Below, one piece after another: positions 1 through 5,268 of a DNA stretch of 5,508 nucleotides. The position numbers and the translations under genes were made by a program. The stretch is taken from the NCBI GenBank assembly GCA_028064935.1, contig JAPTWT010000342.1, positions 1 to 5,508 of the forward strand, written 5' to 3'. The stretch comes from Gammaproteobacteria bacterium. GTDB lineage: Bacteria; Pseudomonadota; Gammaproteobacteria; Acidiferrobacterales; Acidiferrobacteraceae. Numbering within the stretch: position 1 is the stretch's first letter; every line of letters begins with the position of its first letter. The notes below the pieces were generated by a model. The model saw nothing but the letters and a program-made list of their open reading frames with translations, did not search any database and was not told where the DNA came from.

Positions 1-2
1 GC

Positions 3-26
3 AAAAGCCCCGCACTCATTTTGCGG
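3..26 (-). terminator. Possible intrinsic terminator downstream of the tRNA-Pro remnant
   Basis: On the minus strand a 5-bp stem (CCGCA at 26-22 with TGCGG at 14-10, 7-nt loop) is followed by GGCTTTT. It lies in the expected place and orientation to end the original tRNA-Pro transcript. The stem is short, the T-run is only four bases and the window edge cuts off further context, so this is a weak call. Confidence 0.3.
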
Positions 27-78
27 AAACCGGCGGCTCGGAAAAGAGTCTATGTAACTTCTTGATAGGGCTGGGATA

Positions 79-125
<47 letters not shown>

Positions 126-396
126 TAGCAACAAGACCGGTATTGTGTGCTTTGCTATGCATGTAGTTGCTTGAATTGCCTGTGAATAACCGCTTCACAA
201 GAGGTCACGGTCTGCATAGTTTTTTGCTCCGACTGTCCCAAAATTGTCCCAAGCCTGCCCGGTGCGACATGATGGTCTGACGAACCGGTCATTGGTGATT
301 CCGTCGGCTATTTCCCGGGTTCCCGCACGACCCTACCTGTTCCGGCATGACTCGATTCTCCCATGTAACCGGCCCCTTGCGTAAAACTGTATTGGC
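126..396. other. Non-coding element end between the att remnant and the first gene
   Basis: About 270 bases without a convincing gene. Open frames on the minus strand here run antisense into the regulator gene and look like shadows. Apart from the TGTCCCAA tandem repeat and the promoter at its right edge, I see only short, unconvincing inverted repeats (for example AGCAAC at 127-132 with GTTGCT at 166-171). No integrase gene is present at this end, so it would have to lie at the other end of the element. Confidence 0.6.
234..252. repeat. Tandem TGTCCCAA repeat near the att site, possible arm-type site
   Basis: Two exact copies of TGTCCCAA (234-241 and 245-252) are spaced 11 bp apart, about one helical turn, and lie about 110 bp inside the presumed element end. 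Integrases and excisionases of tRNA-targeting elements commonly bind short direct repeats at this distance from the core site. The repeat is seen directly; the recombination role is inferred. Confidence 0.4.
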
Positions 397-420
397 GTGT
401 ATGGTATACACAATGCAATA
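397..420 (+). promoter_or_regulatory. Promoter/operator of the HTH gene, palindrome over the -10
   Basis: A perfect inverted repeat, GTGTATGGTATACAC (6-bp arms, 3-bp spacer, 397-411), overlaps an extended -10-like TGGTATACA (402-410). An alternative pairing is TTGCGT (377-382) with TATGGT (400-405) at 17-bp spacing. The core TATACACAATG (405-415) recurs in related form upstream of three other genes in the window. An operator lying over the -10 suggests repression, plausibly autoregulation. Confidence 0.5.
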
Positions 421-436
421 ACACGCACATAAAGGC

Positions 437-928
437 ATGCGAACGAGCGAGACGATTATCTCCAGCGGGACTGGCGCCAAGGAACCAAGAACGGCTTTCC
501 GAAAGCGAGATCCTGCGGCAAGAAGAGGGTTTGTGGATCCTGTACATGATGCGCTTAGTGAAACCCTAGAACGCGCACGAGCGAGTCTTGCGTCCATGCA
601 GGCCGCAATCCAGGAGATTCAGGCGCGTCTGGAAGAGCAGGTCGCGCGGGCAGCGGAGTATGAGCGGGATCGAGAGATCTCGCTACTCAGCATTCGCGAA
701 GTCGCTGCCCTTATGGGAATCAGTGTGCGTCATGTGGACGCCATGGTCGCGCAGGGCAAGTTGCCTCAGCCCGTGCGTCTTGGCGCGTCCCGTCGGTGGA
801 CATTCAGCGCGTTGCGCGAGTGGACACGGGAGGCGCAGGCCAACGCGGCGCGACCCGATCTCGAGGATGCCCTCAGGCGCAGGAATGCAGGGCGACCCCG
901 GCGCATTATGTCGGGCCGACATTATTGA
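437..928 (+). CDS. AlpA/excisionase-type helix-turn-helix DNA-binding protein
   Basis: A 163-residue protein. Residues 1-35 are basic and probably disordered. Residues 36-80 are rich in A, E, Q and R with heptad-like spacing and probably form a coiled coil. Residues 83-130 form a MerR/AlpA-like winged helix-turn-helix: LLSIREVAALMGIS then VRHVDAMVAQGKLPQPVRLG and SRRWTFSALREW, with the usual pattern of recognition helix, wing 'G-LPxPVRLG-RRW' and closing helix. Known relatives are prophage and island regulators (AlpA) and recombination directionality factors. It is the first gene inside the att remnant and has a palindromic promoter, so a role as excisionase or as element regulator is plausible. 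The ATG at 437 has only AAAGG one base away, so initiation looks SD-poor. The next ATG (residue 54) would remove the coiled coil. The domain is fairly certain; the exact role is not. Confidence 0.8.
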   Translation: MRTSETIISSGTGAKEPRTAFRKRDPAARRGFVDPVHDALSETLERARASLASMQAAIQEIQARLEEQVARAAEYERDREISLLSIREVAALMGISVRHVDAMVAQGKLPQPVRLGASRRWTFSALREWTREAQANAARPDLEDALRRRNAGRPRRIMSGRHY

Positions 929-1431
929 GTTATCCATGGCGGGTGCATGGCATGCCTTTGGCGTGGCGTCTTAAGATTGCCACCACCACGATCTGGAAGC
1001 ATTTTCGTCGTTTTTTAACATAGGCGCGGCGCGACCTGGATCATTGGTCGGCCGCTGACTCTGACGAACATCGTGCATGACACCCTGATTCTGGTTTTTA
1101 TCGGTTTGCCAACGGAGGCGACCGTCCTCGGGCGGCTAATTTTTTGGCGTGCGGTATTTCTCTGGAGATCAGCAAGTGGATCATCTGATTGAGCGGTCTA
1201 GCCTAGAGCCGGTATTGCAACAACTTCCCGTTGGCGACGCTCGCATTGTTCGCGAAGGCCTCTGCGATCTGCTGGCATCCCTGCGTGGCATGGTCGCCAG
1301 ACCAGAAAACGCTGCGGCGCAAAGGACTCCGGAATGCCGATGCTTTTGCCGCGCATGATCGGGCGCGAAGCGCGACGCATGGGAGAAGGTGACGGATCGA
1401 CGCTGGATTACGGTGACGGATCGACGCTGGA
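929..1431. other. Gene-poor stretch with possible decayed coding fragments
   Basis: About 500 bases lacking a gene I would defend. The plus strand carries short open stretches in different frames. Frame 2 from about 1019 to 1192 encodes a hydrophobic run (IVHDTLILVFIGLPTEATVL). A GTG-started frame runs 1149-1358, and another frame runs 1334-1459. None has a good ribosome-binding site and they overlap, which fits one or more frameshifted remnants. A T-run at 1011-1016 lacks a convincing stem, so I do not call a terminator after the HTH gene. Confidence 0.4.
1149..1358 (+). CDS. Doubtful small ORF, possible gene remnant
   Basis: A GTG-started 69-codon frame. Residues 18-48 (LEPVLQQLPVGDARIVREGL then CDLLASLRGMV) could form amphipathic helices. 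No Shine-Dalgarno precedes it; the upstream sequence is TTTTTTGGC. The C-terminal end (ECRCFCRA) looks like out-of-frame reading, and the frame two bases ahead continues more plausibly (see 1334-1459). I do not recognise any family. It could equally be chance. Confidence 0.2.
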   Translation: MRYFSGDQQVDHLIERSSLEPVLQQLPVGDARIVREGLCDLLASLRGMVARPENAAAQRTPECRCFCRA

Positions 1432-1459
1432 TTACGGTGACGGTCGGCCGGCCTCCTGA
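1334..1459 (+). CDS. Doubtful small ORF carrying an octapeptide repeat
   Basis: A 41-codon frame from ATG 1334 to TGA 1457-1459. It reads MPMLLPRMIGREARRMGE, then GDGSTLDY twice, then GDGRPAS. The octapeptide is encoded by the 24-bp tandem duplication. It overlaps the end of the 1149-1358 frame and runs 28 bp antisense into the metallophosphoesterase gene. It might be the true 3' end of a frameshifted 1149-1358 gene. No family is recognised. Confidence 0.2.
   Translation: MPMLLPRMIGREARRMGEGDGSTLDYGDGSTLDYGDGRPAS
1388..1443. repeat. 24-bp tandem duplication plus partial third copy
   Basis: Two identical 24-bp units (1388-1411 and 1412-1435) starting GGTGACGGATCG are followed by the first 8 bp of a third (1436-1443). 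The stop codon of the minus-strand metallophosphoesterase (1434-1432) lies at the edge of the second unit, so copy-number change would not alter that protein. On the plus strand the unit length preserves the reading frame. Confidence 0.9.
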
Positions 1460-2331
1460 AGCGTTTCCTGCTCCAGCTCGTACAGCGGGCGCGTTTCACG
1501 GCCATCATCGAAAGCGCCATCCTCCGCCATACCAGTGGCTAGCTGGTCATCTGAGATGGCCGTAAGTTCGAAGACGGGCGTCGCCGGCAAAAGGTGCAGG
1601 AGATGGCGCTCCGGCACCCGCTGGCCGGGCCGCCAGGACCACACGGCCGGCTCATGGGCCCGGATGGCGTCCGCTCGACGGAGAATGTTGCCTGGGTTCA
1701 CGCAGACTGTTGCTCCGGGGATCCGCTGGCCCTGTATGTCGCGCCCATGTTCGTTGACGAGCGAAGACGCTCCTCTGATCTCATGAATGGCTTTGGTGCC
1801 TAGGCACACCTCGCCGCAATCGAGGTCCTTGTGCGTGACAACCACTGTTCTTTCAGGTGCGCACAGACTTTCGATGGTGTGCGGCACATCCTGTCCATGG
1901 GGTACGGTGTAAAGCGCGATGGGGCCGTCCTCGAGAGCGATCAGCAACGCCTGTGTTCTGGTGTTACGCATAACGCTGACCGCCCCGGATTCGGCGAGAA
2001 CCCAAAGGGCACAATCCGGCGTCAGGTGGGCTCCATGTTTATCCCGGCTGCCAAGATTAGCGATCGGCCGGTAAAGCGATTTGCGGAAGATCCGGAAAAG
2101 GCCCGAGAAAAGCGCAGGCGTGGCCTCTCGCGGCGACCGGAACATGTTCCCCAAGATGACTGGCACGAGGCGGGAGTGCGACGCGATGCGCACGGCGCGA
2201 GAAAGAATGTCGAGGCAGTATTTGTGTTGAGCAGTGGATAGATGCGGATCGCCGATAAAACATAGGCCCCGCGGCAGGCTCTCGGTGATCCCGCGGTCGT
2301 AGAAGTTCCACCCGGGTTTGACAGCAAGCAT
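1432..2331 (-). CDS. Metallophosphoesterase-like protein with altered metal site
   Basis: A 299-residue protein. The chosen start at 2331 has GAGGA six bases upstream (2342-2338); an upstream in-frame start at 2412 would read through the shared promoter. The order of calcineurin-like phosphoesterase motifs can be followed. They are FIGDPHLS (25-32, the DxH ligand pair), VILGN (58-62, where GD is usual), NLGSRDKHG (92-100, where GNHD is usual), VVVTHKD (163-169), LVNEHGRD (191-198, where NGHxH is usual) and VCVNPGN (209-215). Family members hydrolyse phosphoesters at a dinuclear metal centre. Here the second Asp is Asn and the GNH and GHxH motifs are disrupted, so catalysis is doubtful or changed. 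No signal peptide is visible, so it is probably cytoplasmic. It is transcribed divergently from the LPD1-like gene across a 79-bp intergenic region. The fold is likely; the substrate is unknown. Confidence 0.75.
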   Translation of the reverse strand: MLAVKPGWNFYDRGITESLPRGLCFIGDPHLSTAQHKYCLDILSRAVRIASHSRLVPVILGNMFRSPREATPALFSGLFRIFRKSLYRPIANLGSRDKHGAHLTPDCALWVLAESGAVSVMRNTRTQALLIALEDGPIALYTVPHGQDVPHTIESLCAPERTVVVTHKDLDCGEVCLGTKAIHEIRGASSLVNEHGRDIQGQRIPGATVCVNPGNILRRADAIRAHEPAVWSWRPGQRVPERHLLHLLPATPVFELTAISDDQLATGMAEDGAFDDGRETRPLYELEQETLQEAGRPSP

Positions 2332-2358
2332 GGTTTTTCCTCGGTAGCCAAATAGGCA

Positions 2359-2390
2359 TATATCATATGTGTGATATACTGAATAGTATA
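2359..2390. promoter_or_regulatory. Divergent promoter/operator region with two inverted repeats
   Basis: Two overlapping palindromes occupy the gap between the divergent genes. TATATCA (2359-2365) pairs with TGATATA (2372-2378), and TATACTGAATAGTATA (2375-2390) has 6-bp arms. The plus strand reads TGATATACT (2372-2380), a near-consensus extended -10. The second arm reads TATACT on the minus strand (2390-2385), a candidate -10 for the phosphoesterase gene. No good -35 is visible on either strand. The core TATACTGAATAG belongs to the motif shared by four genes in this window. Confidence 0.55.
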
Positions 2391-2397
2391 GAAGGAC

Positions 2398-2418
2398 ATG
2401 CGATCGAGTCATGGCTGA
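2398..2418 (+). other. Six-codon leader mini-ORF overlapping the next start
   Basis: ATG at 2398 encodes MRSSHG and stops at TGA 2416-2418, overlapping the ATG at 2411 in another frame. AAGGA (2392-2396) lies only one base before the first ATG and 14 bases before the second, so neither has ideal spacing. Its first codons (ATGCGATCG) resemble the starts at 437 and 3496. It may couple translation, or the conserved DNA/RNA may matter more than the peptide. Confidence 0.3.
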
Positions 2419-3328
2419 AGCTCGTCAGTTCCTCGCATTAGCTGGGTTCCGAAACACCGTTTTCGTGGGTGGTGTAAGCGGCCTGCGGGCGGCTTTGCAG
2501 AGCGCCACCGCCGTCATGGCCGGCGTGACCGACAGGATAGGAGTGCCCGCTGATTTTGCAAGCCTTTACGGGCGCATAGGGCTTGAATTTCGTTTTGACG
2601 GCGGCGGATTGCTTCGCTGCCGTGGAGCGTATGACGTCCGGCGTCGCATGATCATATTGGAAGGTCCTGCCGATCAATTTGTGTTTGCCTATGCCTTCAG
2701 TCAGGCGCTCGATCACATGCTTGGTGACCTGCTGCACGGCGTTTCGCATTCAGCGATAAGCTCTCCACTGTTGTCGGCGGCGTTGCCCCGTTACCTGGGG
2801 TCAGGCTACCGCCACGAGCGCCTAAACCTTTTGGCGCCGGGGATCCTGCGTGTTCGTTTCGAGGGATTACCGGCCCTCAAAAATGGTTATCGACCTTACG
2901 GAGAGTTCTGTAAGAAGGAGGGTGACCTCGCGTATGAGTGGGTGCGCTCTGTAGTGGCGCTGCGCTGGCGCGCGCGAGAGGATGGGTGGGTGGTCCGCAC
3001 ACAAGCTTTTGAGGAGGCCCTTCGTACCGAAGGCCGGCAAAATCCGGAATGGGCGGCCCCGCAAAACATGATGGCCCGCGCATTCGCGGCATGGGCCGCC
3101 CCAAAAACGGGCGAAGCGTTCCAAGGACTCAAGGTAGGCCCCGTTACCTCTGATGGTAGTCATGGGAACGGGATTGACCGGCGAACCTTGCGCATCATGG
3201 AGGCTTTGCGGCCCATTTTGCGGGCCGCCGCGCTGGAATGGCGAGAGCGCGTGGAGACGCGGATGGCGGTCATCGAGGACGACGAGGTCAATCAAGGGCT
3301 GGCCATGGCTCCGGGTGGGGTCGCCTGA
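2411..3328 (+). CDS. Stand-alone LPD1-like (polyvalent protein-associated domain) protein
   Basis: A 305-residue protein. Residues 40-102 and 195-228 resemble the LPD1 domain (large polyvalent protein-associated domain 1) found in giant multidomain proteins of phages and conjugative elements. Visible landmarks are GRIGLEFRFDGGG (54-66), the turn YDVRRRMIILEG (74-85), AYAFSQALDHMLGD (93-106) and NPEWAAPQNMMARAFAAW (211-228). As I recall the family, the first helix normally carries an HE..HALD-like sequence; here those positions read AYAFSQALD, so a zincin-like HExxH is absent. The start at 2411 is the only ATG/GTG before an upstream in-frame stop (TAG 2384-2386), and its SD is poor. Polyvalent-protein domains are thought to aid establishment of incoming DNA or counter-defence. 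The molecular function of this one is unknown. The family assignment is from remembered motifs. Confidence 0.65.
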   Translation: MAEARQFLALAGFRNTVFVGGVSGLRAALQSATAVMAGVTDRIGVPADFASLYGRIGLEFRFDGGGLLRCRGAYDVRRRMIILEGPADQFVFAYAFSQALDHMLGDLLHGVSHSAISSPLLSAALPRYLGSGYRHERLNLLAPGILRVRFEGLPALKNGYRPYGEFCKKEGDLAYEWVRSVVALRWRAREDGWVVRTQAFEEALRTEGRQNPEWAAPQNMMARAFAAWAAPKTGEAFQGLKVGPVTSDGSHGNGIDRRTLRIMEALRPILRAAALEWRERVETRMAVIEDDEVNQGLAMAPGGVA

Positions 3329-3475
3329 ATATCCTCCGACCGGATTGCCCCGTTGGCCCGCATCGCTATGGGCGCAAGCATTGGGGCCCTTCCGGGCATT
3401 GCCGCTCGCCAGTGACACGGACGGAGCAAGCCGTGTGTCTGGTTGGGCAGTAGTGTCCAGGAATGTGAGTGGTGC

Positions 3476-3498
3476 TGTACACGATTGCGTATAACATG
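3476..3498 (+). promoter_or_regulatory. Copy of the shared promoter/leader motif before the membrane protein
   Basis: TGTACACGATTG (3476-3487) matches the core seen at 405, 2375 and 5229, preceded by TGC to give TGCTGTACA (3473-3481), a weak extended -10. An ATG at 3496 begins ATGCGAACGG, nearly identical to the start at 437. This is the weakest of the four as a sigma70-type promoter but is conserved in position and in its flanking ATG. Confidence 0.4.
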
Positions 3499-3522
3499 CG
3501 AACGGAAGCAGGAGCACGGGTT

Positions 3523-3936
3523 ATGTGGTGGACCAAAGAGATCAAGAAAGGAATGGCACGCTTGAAGGGACAGGCACAACCCTTGTCTAGGCTGCAGCTC
3601 TGGCTGCCCCCCATGCGCACGAATGGACCCTTACCGGCGGACTTTGGTGAGCTTTGCCGGATTTGGGAGATCGACGCGACTGACGCGGAGCAGCTCGCCC
3701 AGTTTGTGCGGGCGCGCCGGCGCGAGGCGTGGCTTTTTGGTGTTACAGGCATCGTGTGCGCGGCTGACGTCCTGTGGAGCCTTCACGGGCAGCCTTTATG
3801 GGCCGGTGTCATTCTGGCCATGGGTGGGGCGGCCTTTCTCTACATCATCGCCGTAAAGTTCTGGCAAGCGGCCTGTGTTCGTGAGAGGCGGTACATCGCC
3901 TACCGCGCGTGGTGGTTAGGTCAACGGGAGAGATAG
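3523..3936 (+). CDS. Small two-helix membrane protein, IcmV/TraX-like
   Basis: A 137-residue protein if it starts at ATG 3523, which has AGGAG (3510-3514) eight bases upstream. An in-frame ATG at 3496 would add nine residues. A basic N-terminus is followed by a soluble segment (40-66, DFGELCRIWEIDATDAEQLA). Two membrane helices follow (about 69-88 and 91-112), then a basic aromatic tail KFWQAACVRERRYIAYRAWW (112-131). Length, topology, the 'F..L...W.I...D' segment before the first helix and the FW/RxRRY tail after the second resemble Legionella IcmV and its counterpart in IncI1-type transfer systems. That resemblance is from memory, not alignment. If right, it is an inner-membrane accessory protein of an I-type type IV secretion system, used here for conjugation. 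A convergent unrelated gene follows it. Confidence 0.55.
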   Translation: MWWTKEIKKGMARLKGQAQPLSRLQLWLPPMRTNGPLPADFGELCRIWEIDATDAEQLAQFVRARRREAWLFGVTGIVCAADVLWSLHGQPLWAGVILAMGGAAFLYIIAVKFWQAACVRERRYIAYRAWWLGQRER

Positions 3937-3959
3937 GAAGGCGGGTGCGTGCCGCTCAG

Positions 3960-3984
3960 GGCGCGTTTGGCAAGAAGACGCGCC
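3960..3984. terminator. Hairpin between convergent genes, possible terminator without T-tract
   Basis: A perfect 7-bp inverted repeat, GGCGCGT (3960-3966) with ACGCGCC (3978-3984) and an 11-nt loop, lies in the 84-bp gap between the convergent genes ending at 3936 and 4021. A second GC-rich repeat, GGCCCCAGGGCC, follows near 4004-4016. Position suggests a shared transcription stop, but neither strand has a following T-run. Confidence 0.3.
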
Positions 3985-4020
3985 GGGATTCACCGATCTG
4001 CGCGGGCCCCAGGGCCTGTC

Positions 4021-5175
4021 TTATGGTGAGGGACCCTCCGCTTCCGCGTCCTGGCTAGGCGCTACACGCGCCACGAATCCGCGTAAAAAGCGCATGATGC
4101 GCTCCATGATCTGTTCTATGTGCTCATGCAATGACCGTCCTTCATGGCCCGGTAGGACGCCTGCGCGGTCATCCAGGGCCTGGAGACGAGTCTGGATGTC
4201 GCTCGTTTGCCGTTCATCCAGCGCGCCGATGTTGCGTGCCCGGCGCAGCGCACGCGAAAAGCGCGCGGTCTCATCAGCCATTCCGGTTGCGGGGTTGCCT
4301 GGCCACCCGGAGATCAGCCGCGCGCAGTCGTCGGCGGCTTTGGCGCATCGCGCCCGCCCACCGGCATCGGCCGCAGCCAAACCGTCCTGGTACAAGACGT
4401 TCATGTGCCGGATGATGTGCCCGGTATCGGGATCGTTCAGAAGGGAGTCGGCGCGCCGCTCGAGGGCGGACAGGGACTCCAGGACGTCCGCGCGGGCCAC
4501 GAGCATGCGCTTCGATCGCCAGGCAGCGACTCGGGAGGCCGCCTCATCCGCGGTGAATGCGGCCCCCTTGCGCAGGGCCCGTCCCAAGGCCGAGAGGCCT
4601 GTAGCGACGGCATGGCTGGCGTAGGTTGCCAAGTTGGCCTGCCCCCGACCATCCCGTACATCGGGGCTGGCGTGGCGGCGGATAGCGGCCTGTTTCAGGA
4701 GCACTGAGGCCTGTGCGATGGCCGCATCTTCGCCGCCGGTAGGCACGTGAAACAGCATGCGATTGGCCGCGGACAATCGCCGCCAAGGTATGTCCAGGAG
4801 ATCCTGCCCATCCGCGGCCGGTGCGTTTTGGATACCCGCGGCGGCCGCCATGCCCACGAAAAGCCGGTAGGCGAGGGGCGGCGAGTCTTCGGAGAGATCT
4901 TCCGGCCCATCGAGCATCCCTTCGGCGCCGAGTGCGTCTTTTGGATCTTTATCTGGCGTCTCTCCCTCATCGCGTTGCGATGGGCCAACGGTTGGTTCGT
5001 TTTCCTCGATGGCCGCAGCTTCTGTCATGGGCGGGGAGGGTGGACTCCCTACCGCACTTTGCGGGTCGTCATGGGTTGCCGCTTCCTCGGTCACCGTAAC
5101 CAAATCCGGATCCACTTCTTCTGGTGGTGGCGCATGGTGGGCGGTGCCGGCTTGCAAAAACGCGGGTCTTGTCAT
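4021..5175 (-). CDS. Unrecognised acidic/helical protein of the element
   Basis: A 384-residue protein that I do not recognise. The start at 5175 has AGGAG (5189-5185) nine bases upstream. The longer open frame to 5349 would cross the divergent promoter and is rejected. Residues 1-100 are rich in D, E, P, T and A and almost certainly disordered. Residues 101-370 are Ala/Arg/Leu-rich and probably almost all helical. Examples are LAYRLFVGMAAAAGI (101-115), helices around 151-166, 210-247 and 300-338, and an amphipathic C-terminal helix EHIEQIMERIMRFLRGFVARV (351-371). No signal peptide, clear membrane segment, nucleotide-binding motif or catalytic signature is visible. Transcription opposes the apparent transfer genes, and its promoter region is shared with the secreted protein. 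A scaffold, DNA-binding or surface-exclusion role could be imagined, but nothing in the sequence decides. Confidence 0.75.
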   Translation of the reverse strand: MTRPAFLQAGTAHHAPPPEEVDPDLVTVTEEAATHDDPQSAVGSPPSPPMTEAAAIEENEPTVGPSQRDEGETPDKDPKDALGAEGMLDGPEDLSEDSPPLAYRLFVGMAAAAGIQNAPAADGQDLLDIPWRRLSAANRMLFHVPTGGEDAAIAQASVLLKQAAIRRHASPDVRDGRGQANLATYASHAVATGLSALGRALRKGAAFTADEAASRVAAWRSKRMLVARADVLESLSALERRADSLLNDPDTGHIIRHMNVLYQDGLAAADAGGRARCAKAADDCARLISGWPGNPATGMADETARFSRALRRARNIGALDERQTSDIQTRLQALDDRAGVLPGHEGRSLHEHIEQIMERIMRFLRGFVARVAPSQDAEAEGPSP

Positions 5176-5220
5176 GATCGCGATCTCCTGGGCCTCTGTG
5201 TTAGTCGGCCCATAAACGAG

Positions 5221-5240
5221 TGATATACTATACACGATAG
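5221..5240. promoter_or_regulatory. Divergent promoter with overlapping -10 elements
   Basis: The plus strand reads TGATATACT (5221-5229), an extended -10 identical over nine bases to that at 2372-2380. The shared core TATACACGATAG follows at 5229-5240. On the minus strand the same DNA reads TATAGT (5232-5227), a candidate -10 for the gene starting at 5175. RNA polymerase could therefore hardly serve both directions at once. No clear -35 is visible, which fits extended -10 or activator-dependent promoters. Confidence 0.55.
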
Positions 5241-5247
5241 CACCATT

Positions 5248-5268
5248 ATGAATAGGAGTCCCTGGTGA
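5248..5268 (+). other. Six-codon leader mini-ORF overlapping the GTG start
   Basis: ATG at 5248 encodes MNRSPW and stops at TGA 5266-5268, overlapping the GTG start at 5265 by GTGA. It contains the AGGAG (5254-5258) that serves the downstream gene. It has the same length and arrangement as the mini-ORF at 2398 but little codon similarity. Coupling is possible; chance is not excluded. Confidence 0.25.

Noticed and set aside
289..597. Minus-strand open frames across 289-597
   Set aside because: They run antisense to the promoter and start of the HTH gene, have no ribosome-binding site and show no domain-like composition.
1000..1016. Terminator at the T-run after the HTH gene
   Set aside because: Only a four-pair stem with a long loop can be drawn before TTTTTT, so termination is not supported.
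1203..1520. Minus-strand frame of 105 codons through the 24-bp repeat
   Set aside because: It overlaps the end of the phosphoesterase gene in another frame; its Arg/Ser-rich composition and repeat-derived segments look like a shadow.
2332..2412. Longer start of the phosphoesterase gene at 2412
   Set aside because: It would translate through the palindromic promoter and overlap the divergent gene; the start at 2331 has a well-placed GAGGA and directly precedes the folded domain.
3415..3436. Hairpin ACACGG/CCGTGT after the LPD1-like gene as a terminator
   Set aside because: The stem is six pairs with a 10-nt loop and no T-run follows; it could occur by chance.
2867..3517. 216-codon minus-strand frame opposite the LPD1-like gene
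   Set aside because: It is antisense to a gene with recognisable domain motifs; its His/Pro/Arg-rich composition is typical of a GC-rich shadow frame.
4094..4707. Long plus-strand frames opposite the 4021-5175 gene
   Set aside because: Arg/Ala/Ser-rich shadows on the opposite strand of a gene with a good ribosome-binding site and normal protein composition.
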